Source: Artemisia argyi
Taxonomy: Eukaryota > Streptophyta > Magnoliopsida > Asterales > Asteraceae
Length of the DNA: 64,000 bases
Reading direction: 5' to 3'
Assembly: GCA_030686995.1 (NCBI GenBank)
Contig: CM060685.1
Coordinates: 25,280,065-25,344,064, forward strand
Shown here: piece after piece, positions 44,161 through 56,127 of the stretch
How the letters are laid out: each line of letters begins with the position of its first letter
Position numbering within the stretch: position 1 is the first letter of the stretch
Translations under genes and position numbers: made by a program
The notes under the pieces: generated by a model
The model's database searches: none
The model's input: the letters and a program-made list of their open reading frames with translations, nothing else
Told to the model about the DNA's origin: nothing

Positions 44161-46022
44161 TTATTTTGCATACACTTTTACCCTACCATCCAAAATAATA
44201 CATCATAGGGAATGAAAATTCCCCTTACACTTGAATTTTTACATACTTTACAATAAACTAATCTAATGACTCGAATCAAGATAATCAAAACACTTGGAGT
44301 ACTTTTAAAATTAAAGCACATACGGGGGTAATAATATTATGTTCTTCCCCATTACTCCATAAAATAAGTACTTTACGCATGAGTCCTAATCGTCCCAAAA
44401 CAATATGTACAAGGATATGACTCGACTTAGCAACCATGTAATCAATTAGATAGTTAACTTAGGGTTTAACAAATAACAATAATGCACTAAACATGAGTGC
44501 ATACACGGAAGGCTAAGGCGATTTGGGTGTACATTTAAGTGGGATGTAATAAATTCTTCCTTTAAGTAAAATGCTTAAAGTTAGAAATGAAAAGATAGGC
44601 TCGGAGGGGTGTACTAGGGGTTTCGTGTACTAAAAATGAGTACAACGCTAAGGTGTGGGAAAAATTAATTGACTTAACTAGCCAAGTAATATGACTTAAA
44701 TGGTCAAGTAATTATGATACGGGTTTAAACACAAGGGTGATCCTAATGCCTCTTATCATGTAGTAAATCCTACTACACGAATGTAGTCTCACTAGCGGTC
44801 TCGGGATGCATCACTAACGCAAGTTCTAGAATCTAAATGCTACCGGTACACTCATAAGCACTAATAGTGAATGCTTTTCCTATCAAATCTAAAGGCGAAC
44901 CTCACATATTTGGGTGGAAACTTTTTCTGAATAGTAAGGTTATGTGCTAGTCATACAATCTCCTATCCATGAGACGCTTGCTATGGCTAAAGTTTCACTC
45001 CTAAATGTTGTAAAAAATTTTAAATTTGGCGCTAAAATTACACTAACAAGTATTTCTCATAATTTTATTACACATCTACTATCAAACAAACAAACTCAAG
45101 CGAAAGTGTATCTGTAAGGTATCATCATTTTACCCTCCCCTTACACTTAAGATGAACATTGTCCCCAATGTTCAAGTAAAGAATGTAAAAGTGAAATAAG
45201 TAAAAAGAATTAAATCAAATACTCCCCTGATTCGCTCGGTATGGATAATAAGGTGGCCAGGTTAAATCTTCCTCCAAGAAAATGAACAATCAAAGCTTCC
45301 CTTCCAGAATAATAATCATCTTCTTGTCATACATAACCTGTAAAACCTGAGAAAACAGACAACGCAACCTCGCATAAAATCGGCGGCAATCTACATATAC
45401 TAATAAATCCTAGAAAACAAAATAAGATATAATGCTTGTGGAATGATGTTTGCAGATTTCCTGGAGATTATAAAACTAATAATTGAAAACAAACTTTAAA
45501 ACTCCGTTAGAAAAACAAAACTGGTAAAATTTCCAGATTTTTACACGTGACGCCGTCAAGAGTAAACTCATGACGCCGTCAGAAGTGACCTGCAGAAATT
45601 CTTATGTTAAGTTTCCGGAAAATTTCTGGAAAAACTTGGTTCTACTTCCTGGAAAATCCTGCAAAACTTCATTATGACTCGATACAAGCATTTGACTCTA
45701 ACAAATACGAATATACATGTTCACTTAATATTGTGGAGAATCATGATCGGTTTGTTTCTTAAAAAACATATTTGGGGTTTCCTCTTACACTTATCTTTTA
45801 CAAAAATACCTTTGGGTGAAGTTAAGACTAGGCCAAACAACAAAATAAAGTATTTTCACTATTTAGTTTTGAAACATGATCTACCGACAATAAAAATAAA
45901 GCATGCATACGGAAGCAAATAACAAACAAACAAAATAAAAATCACACAAAACATGGGTTGCCTCCCAAGAAGCGCTTTTCTTTATTTACGAGTCTTGTAG
46001 CTAGACTCAAGGTCATGGGTTA

Positions 46023-48242
46023 CTACGTGACCTCATCGTTGGTTTCACTCTCTAGGTTGTCTTCTAAACCAGTTTTGTACTCCGGACCTAATTGCAAGCA
46101 TTCTTTGTAGAAACCAAGCATCCTATTCTTCACATACTCTACTCCTCTACGTTTATCCTCATCATTCCTATAATAAGCCGCTTGCTTGTGTTCCTTTTCT
46201 ATATTAGAGAGAAGGCGGTATTGCTCAATTTTATAGGGCATTTGGTAGGCAATCTCATCATTCTCTTCCTTGAACCTAACTATCCCTAAAGTCGGATCAT
46301 AATTCATCCTAGTGGCCTCAACAAATGGTTTTCCGAATATTACTTGGCTTAGGCAATCGTCTATCACCGGACGAGTGTCTTCTACTATCATAAAATCGAT
46401 CTCATAAGTGAAATTACCTATAATCACATGCAATCCCTTCACTCTTCCTACAAAATTACTTATCAAATTCTTATTGGGCATCATCCTATAATCAAGTTGT
46501 TTCTTCATCACCCAATTGTAATAGGTCCTAGTCATGATGTTTATAGGAGATCTAGGATCGATGTAAGGTTTCCATATATGCGTATGCCCGATGTTGCATG
46601 GTATGTTGATGTTAGAGGGGTCTCCCATTTTGATAAGGGGTGTGCCAAGGATCTATGGTGTCTCGGGACTATCGAATAAATCCTTATGGTATTCCCGTTC
46701 TTCCTTAGTGGGCAACTTATCAAAGTGCTTTTCTATAGTCTCTACCTCCTCTAATTCCTCTCCCCTATTAACCTCAACTTCCCTAATTTCATCCCTAGTC
46801 TCGGTCTCTATTTCAACTTCATCTTTGTCACTTTCTTCTATCTCCTTATCTATTGGTTTAATGGTGACAACATTGACAAAGTGGACATGTTTGGATGATG
46901 AGGGGTCCTTAATTTGGATTCCGTTATTGGCGTCCCTAGTGTCCTTCCTAGGTGTATTTAACGCTTGGTTGTTGAGTGCTTTCAACAAGTTGTCTATCTT
47001 GTTGGTCATCTCCGTTTATTGTTGGTGAATTCGGTTTCAAACCTAGCTATGCGAGCTTCTTGAGATGCCATGAACTTAGACATCAATCCTTCAAGATTGT
47101 TGGTACTACCATAGTTGTTAGAAGGATTGTTGTTGAAAGTACGGTTGGAGGGTGGACCGTTTGGTTGGTAACGATTAGGCGGATTGGAAGAATTGGCTTG
47201 ATTTTGTTTCCACCTAAGGTTTGGGTGATTTTTCCAAGAGGGGTTGTATGAATCACCGTAAGGGTTTGGCTCGGGTTTGAAAGTGTACCACTTGTCTCCC
47301 GCTTCGTCGGTACACAAGGATGCGTAGTCCGCAAAAGCTGTTCCGGGGAGTTCCACACAATCACGAGTGTCATGGGGACCACTACATAATTCGCATGAAG
47401 AAGTGATTTTGTTCACTTGGCTTAAAGGCTTAGGAGCTTCGTAAGATTTCATGAGAAACTTGACTTGGTCCTCAAGTTACATGATCCTACGGTCGGGAGT
47501 GCTAAAGTTGTTCGAAGGCAAAGATATTGCCTTGACCGTTTTGTTCAAATCACGGGGATCATTCCAACTTTCGTTGTCATAGAGAGCAAGATCTTCTATG
47601 AGTTCCCATGATTGTTCCGCACTTAGATCACGTAGCTTACCACCGGCCGATTGGTCAATGGCTCGCCTCGTGGAGAGATCGATATGGTCAAAGAAGATTT
47701 GGACTTGGAGCCAAAGATCTATGGCATGATGAGGGACTTTTTGGAGTAAGTCCTTGAAACGAGTCCATGCTTCGTAGAAAGTTTCATTTTGACGTTGTTG
47801 GAACATCAAGATATCATTTCTAAGCTTGGTAGTTCTCCCCGGTGGGAAAAATTGAGCAAGGAAACGAGTGGTGAGATCATCCCATGTGGTGATGTATCCC
47901 GCGGGTAAACGCTCAAGCCATTGACTAGCTTGATCACGTAGAGAGAATTGGAATAGGCGTAATCGGGTTGTCTCTCTAGTTGCAACATCTAGGTCTATGG
48001 AATCTACGATTTTAAGAAAGTCCTTGAGATGTTGATTTGGATCTTCGGAACGAAGTCCATGGAATGCACAGGATGGTGTCGGATCGCAAGGGGGTCACAT
48101 TGGCTCCGGTGAGCTCAATGGTGTTTTGATAGCCTTGGTGGCTAGGTCGGGAATATTCTCCTAAGGTTTGGGGCCTAAGAGGTTCTAGTGGTGGGTTTTG
48201 TTGTGGTGGGATGACGGGTTCAAAGATGTTCCCATCATCCAT
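46023..48242 (-). pseudogene. element C gag and protease-like region, lightly damaged
   Basis: Translation begins MDDGNIFEPVIPPQQNPPLE at 48242. Damage visible against A and D: about 20 bases missing near 48071, a GAA to TAA stop near 47479, and a 1-base deletion near 47024. The Gag core includes FYEAWTRFKDLLQKVPHH, the knuckle CELCSGPHDTRDC (CX2CX3HX4C) and an Asn-rich tail. The protease-like domain (46628-46023) has YIDPRSPINIMTR at the active-site position, with Gly replaced by Arg, then FMIVEDTRPV and FGKPFVEATRMNYDP. Confidence 0.85.
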
Positions 48243-48386
48243 GATGTCGGGTGGTGAAGAGTTACGAACAAATACAAAGAAATAAGATAGACTAAAGAGA
48301 ACCTAAAAATAAAAATAAAATCTTACTAGAAAGGAATCTAGCAAGTAGACCTAATAAAAAGAGATTCTAACCTAGACAATAACTAT

Positions 48387-48405
48387 TCCCCAGGCTGCGG
48401 CGCCA
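48387..48405 (-). other. primer binding site of element C
   Basis: Minus strand TGGCGCCGCAGCCTGGGGA lies six bases inside the LTR; a diverged form of the tRNA-Asp-type site seen in B and E. Confidence 0.75.
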
Positions 48406-48411
48406 AAAACT

Positions 48412-49831
48412 TGATGCGTGGGAATTGCACCAGGCTTTACCTCTCGAGGGATCTTGAGAAGCTTACAACCCCCACCAAGCAGTGTACCTGATCGATGTAG
48501 TATAGTATAATGACAAGTACCGGGGGATTGATCGTTCAGCTAGGAATAGTGTCGCTAGGATTGGAAAACCTAAAGACTAGGTCTAGAGATGAGGGATGAT
48601 TCTTTTTGTATTTTTATATTTTTTAGAAAGCAAGTAAAAATCTCGATTTTGAAGGAGTTTGGCAGAATTAGTTGCTAATCAACTAACCAAATACTAAGAT
48701 GCAATCAAAATAAAATACTAAAAATGAAAATAAACTATATTAAACTAAAGTTGTGAGCAATATGTGGGAGAGATGTGTTTACTTAGATTTTACTACTCCC
48801 TAGATATCTTTTACACGTTAATTACTTGTTATAGTTGCGTGGATGACGGATTGTATTCCTTAATACCATTCATGGGGTGGCGTACTTACTTCCCCAATCC
48901 GATGAGTGCCTACTTCACTCCTATGTCGAGCCGGCTAAGAAGCTCCTAACATGGGATCATTAGAATTTACTCATGCATTAAATACAACCAATAAAACCTA
49001 GTACACATCGGTTCATGTTTCCTAAGACGTTCAAGCATGTTACACAATGGAGATCTTCCAGTTTTCTTAAGCCTAACATTGAAATCATTCATCCAATACA
49101 ACCATAAACAAGTAATCAACACATAATTAACATCTAGGTTTCATTAGATCTAAGCAAACACAAGATAAATCTAGCCTAGCATGTTGAAATCAAGACAAGC
49201 ACAAGATATAGACAACCAACACATAGACATATTGATTGAATTAAGAGAAGACTTATCTCAATAACACATGAAAGGATTCAAGGGGTGAAAACCCTTGAAT
49301 TTACTGTAAAATATGAGCTAGGGTTCACAAAGTTCGGCCCTAGGGTTTCTCCACACAAGTTCCTCTCTAATGAATGAAAAATAGAAAACTATATATAGAT
49401 TTTAGAAGGTGACGGCGTCAAGAACAAATGTCTGACGCCGTCATCTCGCCGCCAAATAGTTACTCGGACTGCCTAGATCTGGGTCTGACACCGTCATGTG
49501 TACTCCTTATGCAGGCCGTCACAAAATTAACTCTTGACGCCCTTCTTGTGACGCCTTCAGGTTTCTTCTGGGTCGTCATGGATTTTACTCTTGATGCTGT
49601 CAGGATTTTCTTCTTGACGCCGTCAGGTACTGTTCTCAGCATGGAAAATTAAGTCTTTGGTGTTTTCTTCACTTTTATGCTCCAAAAACGTCCAAATTGC
49701 TTCCTTTTCCAGATTTCTCTCCCAAAGTACCTAAAATCACAAAAGGAACGATTTAGGGTAATATTTGATCAAATAAATTCAATTCCGGGCTTAAATGACC
49801 CCCTAAAAGTGGTTCATTTTTTGCTTCATCA
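48412..49831 (-). repeat. element C 5' LTR, 1420 bp
   Basis: It ends in CTTCATCA followed by the ACGAA target duplicate. TGACG-palindromes run from about 49409 to 49628; TATA TATATATAG-type at 49390-49398. This LTR would drive the element on the minus strand. Confidence 0.9.
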
Positions 49832-49836
49832 ACGAA

Positions 49837-49963
49837 CAAAACCACCAAAGCAAGTCCTAGGACTTGTTTGTAAAAGGTTGTGGGATGCAGAGATGCAAGC
49901 CAGACGGGTCCACAAGAGCATGCCTGACCCCAAGGACAAAGGGAAGAGGAAGATGGACTAGTG
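49837..49963 (+). pseudogene. antisense accessory gene, 3' part
   Basis: This part encodes KPPKQVLGLVCKRLWD and a Lys/Arg-rich tail ending KGKRKMD before TAG at 49961-49963. It is the severed end of the gene starting at 41792; the same conserved block is present in 232-624. Confidence 0.75.
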
Positions 49964-50334
49964 GGTTTGTTGGGTAGATGTTGGTTAGGTGTCTTTTGGA
50001 TGGTTGGATAGTTGTAGTCTTGTTTGTTTGTTTTGAAGATTTCTCTGTAATGTTCCATTATTAATGAAATGTCAATGCCTCTGTTCTGTAATTCAATTCT
50101 GCTGATATGTCCCATAGTTATCAGCAGAAATCAAGATGTCCATCAGCAGAAACAAATGCCTGCAAAACAAACCACAAGACAAACTCAAACAAATAATGGT
50201 TAGTTTATACAAAAATAAACCTGCAAAACAAAGTTAGTGAACAAAATCATAACTAAATACATAATTTACAACAATAATCCTCCCCAGAGGCATATGCCTC
50301 CCCTTAGGCGTATGCCTCCCCTCAAACAAAGTAA

Positions 50335-50566
50335 TCAGGGGTTAACCATCCCAATGTGGACAACTAAGTAATTAAACCTAGGTCCATCAAAAGCTTTAGT
50401 TAACAAATCAGCCACATTATCATCTGTATGAATTTTAAGCACCTGAATTATGTGTTTCTCATTTGCATCTCTAATAAAATGGTGCCTAATTTCAATATGC
50501 TTAGTTCTTTGATGAAATACTGGATTTTTAACTATTGAAATTGCACTTTCGTTATCAATATATGTA
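50335..50566 (-). pseudogene. pol: Copia RNase H C-terminal fragment
   Basis: On the minus strand it reads YIDNESAISIVKNP, then HQRTKHIEIRHHFIRD and NVADLLTKAFDGPRF, ending with a stop at 50335-50337. These are the conserved closing motifs of Ty1/copia RNase H. The upstream part is missing. It is convergent with the antisense gene. Confidence 0.88.
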
Positions 50567-50722
50567 TGACCGTAGATCTAACTAAATCACTAAGCTTTAT
50601 GATGCTAGAGAGAGATAGAAGAACTAGAGAGAGAAAGTAGAGAGAAGGTGGAGAGAACTATGTGTAAAGTAAACATTTGATTAACATGAACTCCCACCCT
50701 CCTAAAAAGCCTAAGAGGGTTC

Positions 50723-53652
50723 TGATGCGTAGGGATTGCACCAGGTTTTACCTCTCGAGGGATCTCAAGAAGCTTACAACCCCCACCAGGCAGTGTACTT
50801 GATCGTTGTAGTATAGTATAGTGACAAGTACCGGGGGATTGATCGTTCAGCTAGGAATAGTGTCACTAGGATTAGAAAACCTAATTACTAGTGCTAAAGA
50901 TGAAGGATGATTATTTTTGTATTTTTATATTTTTTTAGAAAGCAAGTAAATATCTCGGGTTTGAAGGATGTGGGCGGAATTAGTTGCTAGTCAACTAACC
51001 CAATACTAAAGATGCAATCAAAATAAAATACTAGAAATGAAAATAAACTAAATTAAACTAAGGTTATGAGCAATAAGTGGAGAAATGTGTTTACTTAGAT
51101 TTCACTACTCCCTAGATATCTTTTACACGTTAATTACTTGTTATAGTTGCGTGGATGATGGATTGTATTCCTTAATACCATTCATGGGGTGGCGTACTTA
51201 ACTCCCCAATCCTATGAGTGCCTACTTCACTCCTATGTCGAGCCAGCTAAGAAGCTCCTAACATGGGATCATTATAATTTACTCATGCATTAAATACAAT
51301 CAATAAAACCTAGTACACATCGGTTCATGTTTCCTAAGACGTTCAAGCATGTTACCAATTGGAGATCTGCCAGTTTTCTTAAGCCTAACATTGAAATCAT
51401 TCATCCAATACAACCATAAACAAGTAATCAACACATAATCAACATCTAAGTTTCATTAGATCTAAGCAAACACAAGATAAATCTAGCCTAGCATGGTGGA
51501 ATCAAGACAAGCACAAGATATAGACAACCAACATATAGACATATTGATTGAATTAAAAGAACACTTATCTCAATTACACATGTAAGGGTTCAAGGGCTGA
51601 AAACCCTTGAAAAACCTGTAAAATTCGTATATGGTTCGGCCTTACAGTTTCTCCAAACTTGTTCCCCTTAATGAATGAAAATTAGAAAACTTGATGCGTG
51701 GGAATCGCACCAGGCTTTACCTCTCAAGGGATCTTGAGAAGCTTACAACCCCCACCAGGCAGTGTACCTGATCGTTGTAGTATAGTATAGTGACAAGTAC
51801 CGGGGGATTGATCGTTCAGCTAGGAATAGTGTCCTTAGGATTGAAATTGATCTAACTAAGTCTAAAGGTGAAGGATGATTCTTTTTGTGTTTTTATATTT
51901 TATGAAAAGCAAGTAAAAATCACGGGTTTTGGAAGAAGGGGCGGAATTAGTTGTTAATCAACTAACCCAAAAGCTACTAATTAATCTAGTAAACAAGAAA
52001 ACTAAACTAAGGTTCTACAAGATAAGTGAAGCATGTCTACCCATGATATGTTACTCCTTGCTAGCTATCCAATTCTACCTATTGAATTATACACCTTGTT
52101 TTAATTGACGGGTTGTATTCCTTAATACCATTCATGGGGTATCGCACATAACTCCCCAATTCTATGAGCTCTTATCTCCTCCTATACCATGCCCATCACA
52201 ACCATAGGGATTGTAAACAGTGGCTCATGCATTAAATACAACCAATAAAGACCTTAGTGCAATCGGTTCATGTTTCCTAAGACGTTCAAGCATGTTACCA
52301 TTTGGAGATCTGCCAGTTTTCTTAAGCCTAACATATAATTCATTCAATCAAAACAAGAATCAATAGGAAACAAGAATTATAAACTAAACCAACTAGATCT
52401 ATTGAAGTTGTCACGCCTTAATTGATGGAGATAGACACACACATCAATAAGAAATCAATGAGATCTAATCAATTATATACAAGTTTCACATAATCATAAG
52501 TAGACACAAGGTGAATTAACAAAACATAATCAAAGAAGGACAATCAACAAGAATAATGAAAGACATAGTTGAGATAGAATCATCAAACCAATACATGATA
52601 TTTATGGAGTGATTGAAACCCTCTAAGTTGCTGGAAAAACACCCACCTAAACCCAGGAATCGACCTTAGGGTTTAGGGCTTACAAAAAGTGAAGTTAAGA
52701 AGTTATATTTATAGGCATGTTTTCTGTCGGCCCCTCTTGACGGCGTCACCTCGTTTCTCTTGACGCCGTCAAGACCATTTTTTCACCAAATTGTAGATCT
52801 CTTCGTCCTCTTCGTTTTCTTTTTTGAATCGCTCAAATCCGAGTTCGTATGCAAAAGTTATGGCCAAAACGGTGTCAGCTACCACGCGCGCAAGTTTTGA
52901 CCAGTTAACACGTGACGGCCTTGGGTGACGCCTTCACATTCTCTCTGGGCCGTCACCACTTTTACTCATGACGCCGTCAAGATTTTATTCTTGACGCCGT
53001 CAGGTACTGTTCTCAGCATGGAAAATTAAGTCTTTGGCGTTTTCTTCACTTTTATGCTCCAAAAACGTCCGAATTGCTTCCTTTTCCAGATTTCACTCCC
53101 AAAGTACCTAAAATCACAAAAGGAATGATTTAGGGCAATATTTGATCAAATAAATTCGAATTCGGGCTTAAATGACCCCCTAAAAATGGATCATTTTTCG
53201 CCTCATCAAAACTATATATAGAAAATTGAGGCTGACGGCGTCAAGACCATCGTTGTGATGCCGTCATCTCGCCGCCAAAAGAATTCTCGGACTGCCTTGA
53301 TCTACATCTGACGCCGTCACGTATTATATTTTTCCAGGCCGTCACGTATTTTACTCTTGACGCTCTTCCTTGTGACGCCTTCATTTCTGTACTGGGCCGT
53401 CATGAAATTTACTCTTGACGCCGTCAAATTGTTACTCTTGACGCCGTCACCTACTGTTCCCAGCTTGGAAAATTAAGTCTTTGGCGTTTTCACTTTTATG
53501 CTCCAAAAACGTCCGAATTGCTTCCTTTTCCAGATTTCACTCCCAAAGTACCTAAAATCACAAAAGGAACGATTTAGGGCAATATTTGATCAAATAAATT
53601 CAATTCCGGGCTTAAATGACCCCCTAAAAGTGGTTTATTTTTTGCCTCATCA
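50723..53652 (-). repeat. element D LTR interrupted by a solo LTR
   Basis: It starts TGATGCGTAGGGATTGC and ends TTTGCCTCATCA. Without the 1517-bp insertion and one TSD copy it would be 1408 bp. Its TATA (about 53212-53221) is right after the insertion point, followed by the palindrome array (53232-53455). Confidence 0.9.
51692..53208 (-). repeat. solo LTR nested in element D LTR (1517 bp)
   Basis: It starts TGATGCGTGGGAATCGC and ends TTCGCCTCATCA, with perfect 5-bp TSD AAACT on both sides (51687-51691, 53209-53213). It has its own TATA (52703-52713) and palindromes (52736-53000). Internal recombination removed the rest of that element. Confidence 0.92.
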
Positions 53653-54219
53653 TATACCCTTACACTTGAGATTTGCTTGTCCTCAAGCAAATGCGCTTTT
53701 ATTCTAATCAAAAGACAAGTTAGGGGTCATTTAACACTAATATAAAAGTAATTACAACAAATAATCGTTCCACTAAAGACCAAAGACAAGCACAGAGGTC
53801 ATATACTAGCACCTCACAAATAGTGTTTAGATACTCACATCTCTCGGGTGTAATAAAGTATAAATTACAATATGGAAACGGAAGATATCTCTCACTACCT
53901 GTCATAGTAAAATAGATTACCATAGGCTTGGGAAAGGATCAAACCTCCACCACATGGCGTAAGCACCTAGGATAAACTATCAAAGAGGTCTTTTAAAGGG
54001 TTGTAACGTTAGGTGTAGGGATATGAAATACACGGTTTTGTTGGATATAGGCAGTCTTTACTGGTGGCGAGTTAAAAATCTTGGTTAATTACATGTAAAA
54101 TATGGTGTTGCTAAGCCAAGACTAGACTCGACTTAAGCTAATAAATGAAAAATAACAAAAACATAAAATAAACGTAGAATAAAAAGGGATGGTAGTCCGT
54201 ATGTTTTTTCTCTTTTTCT

Positions 54220-54273
<54 letters not shown>

Positions 54274-56127
54274 ATACACTCTTACCCTACCATCCAAAAT
54301 AATACATCATAGGGAATGAACATTCCCCTTACACTTGAATTTTTACATACTTTACAAATAAACTAATCTAATGACTCGAATTAAGAAAATCAAAAGACTT
54401 GGAGCACTTTTAAGATTAACGTATATATGGGGGTAATAAATGATGTTCTTCCCCATTACTCCATAAAATAAGTACTTTACCCATGAGTCCCAATCGTCCC
54501 AAAACAATATGTACAAGGATATGACTCGACTTAGCAACCATGTAATCAATTAGATAGTTAACTTAGGGTTTAAACAAATAACAATAATGCACTAAAGATG
54601 AGCGCATACACGGAAGGCTAAGGCGATTTGGGTGTACATTTAAGTGGGGTATAACAAATTCTTCCTTTAAGTAAGATGCTTAAAGTTAGAAACGAAAAGA
54701 TAGGCTCGGAGGGGTGTAATAGAGGTTTCGTGTACTAAAAATGAGTACAACGATAAGGTGTGGGAAAAATTAGTTGACTTAACTAGCCAAGTAATATGAC
54801 TTAAATGGTCAAGTAATTATGATACGGGTTTAACACAAGGGTGATCCTAATGCCTCTTATCATGTAGTAAATCCTACTACACGAATGTAGTCTCACTAGC
54901 GGTCTCAGGATGCATCACTAACGCAAGTTCTAGAATCTAAATGCTACCGGTACACTCATAAGCACTAATAATAAATGCTTTTCCTATCAAATCTAAAGGC
55001 GAACCTCACATATTTGGGTGGAAAATTTTTCTGAATGATACGGTTATGTGCTAGTCATACAATCTCCTATCCATGAGACGCTTGCTATGGCTAAAGTTTC
55101 ACTCCTAAATGTTGTAAAAAATTTTAAATTTGGCACTAAAATTGCACTAACAAGTATTTCTCATAGTTTTATTACACATCTACTATCAAACAAATAAACT
55201 CAAGCGAAAGTGTATCTGTAAGGTATCATCATTTTACCCTCCCCTTACACTTAAGATGAACATTGTCCCCAATGTTCAAGTAAAGAATGTAAAAGTGAAA
55301 TAAGTAAAAAGAATGAAATCAAATACTCCCCTGATTCGCTCGGTATGGATAATAAGGTGGCCAGGTTAGATCTTCCTCCAAGAAAATAAACAATCAAAGC
55401 TTCCATTCTAGAATATAAATCATCTTCTTGTCATACATAACCTGTAAATCCTGAGAAAACAAACAAGACAACCTCGCATAAAATCGGCGGCAATCTACAT
55501 AAGTTACTAAATCCTAGAAAACAAAATAAGATATAATGCTTGTGGAATGAAGTTTGAAGATTTCTTGGAGATTATAAAACTTAATAATTCAACAAAAACT
55601 TTAAGATTATGTTAGAAAAACAAAACTGGTAGAATTTCCAGATTTTTACACGTGACGCCGTCAAAAATAAACTCGTGACGCCGTCAGAAGTGGCCTGCAG
55701 AAATTCTTATGTTAAGTTTCCGGAAAATTTCTGGAAAAACTTGGTCCTACTTCCTTGAAAATCTTGCAAAACTTCATTATGACTCAATACAAGCATTTGA
55801 CTCTAACAAATACGAATATACATGTTCACTTAATATTGTGGAGAATCATGATCAGTTTGTTTCTTAAAAACATATTTGGGGTTTCCCCTTACACTTATCT
55901 TTTGCAAAAATACCTTTAGGTGGAGTTAAGACTAGGCCAAAACAACAAAGTAAAGTATTTCCACTTTTTTAGTTTAGAAACATGATCTACCAACAATAAA
56001 AATAAAGCATGCATACGAAAACAAATAACAAACAAACAAAATAAAAACACACAAAGCATGGGTTGCCTCCCAAGAAGCGCTTTTCTTTATTTACAAGTCT
56101 TGTAGCTAGACTCAAGGTCATGGGTTA

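Larger units (their letters stand above)
42153..49831 (-). mobile_element. element C: complete non-autonomous gypsy-type element (7679 bp)
   Basis: LTRs are 42153-43572 and 48412-49831, both 1420 bp, with TGATG...CATCA ends. The target duplication ACGAA is perfect (42148-42152, 49832-49836). On the minus strand the PBS lies at 48387-48405, gag/protease-like sequence at 48242-46023, and conserved non-coding interior at 46022-43573. By eye I counted nine mismatches in the first roughly 510 bases of the two LTRs, so the insertion is fairly recent but not brand new. No pol domains. Confidence 0.92.
49832..50575 (-). mobile_element. second Copia element, right part
   Basis: It contains the 3' part of the antisense accessory gene, its trailer, a purine-rich minus-strand tract with repeated GGGGAGGCAT (50283-50323), and the RNase H end. 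Copia similarity ends near 50575. Confidence 0.7.

Noticed and set aside
49400..49640. CRISPR-like array
   Set aside because: The repeats are palindromic words with irregular spacing in a plant LTR, without unique spacers of constant length or cas genes.
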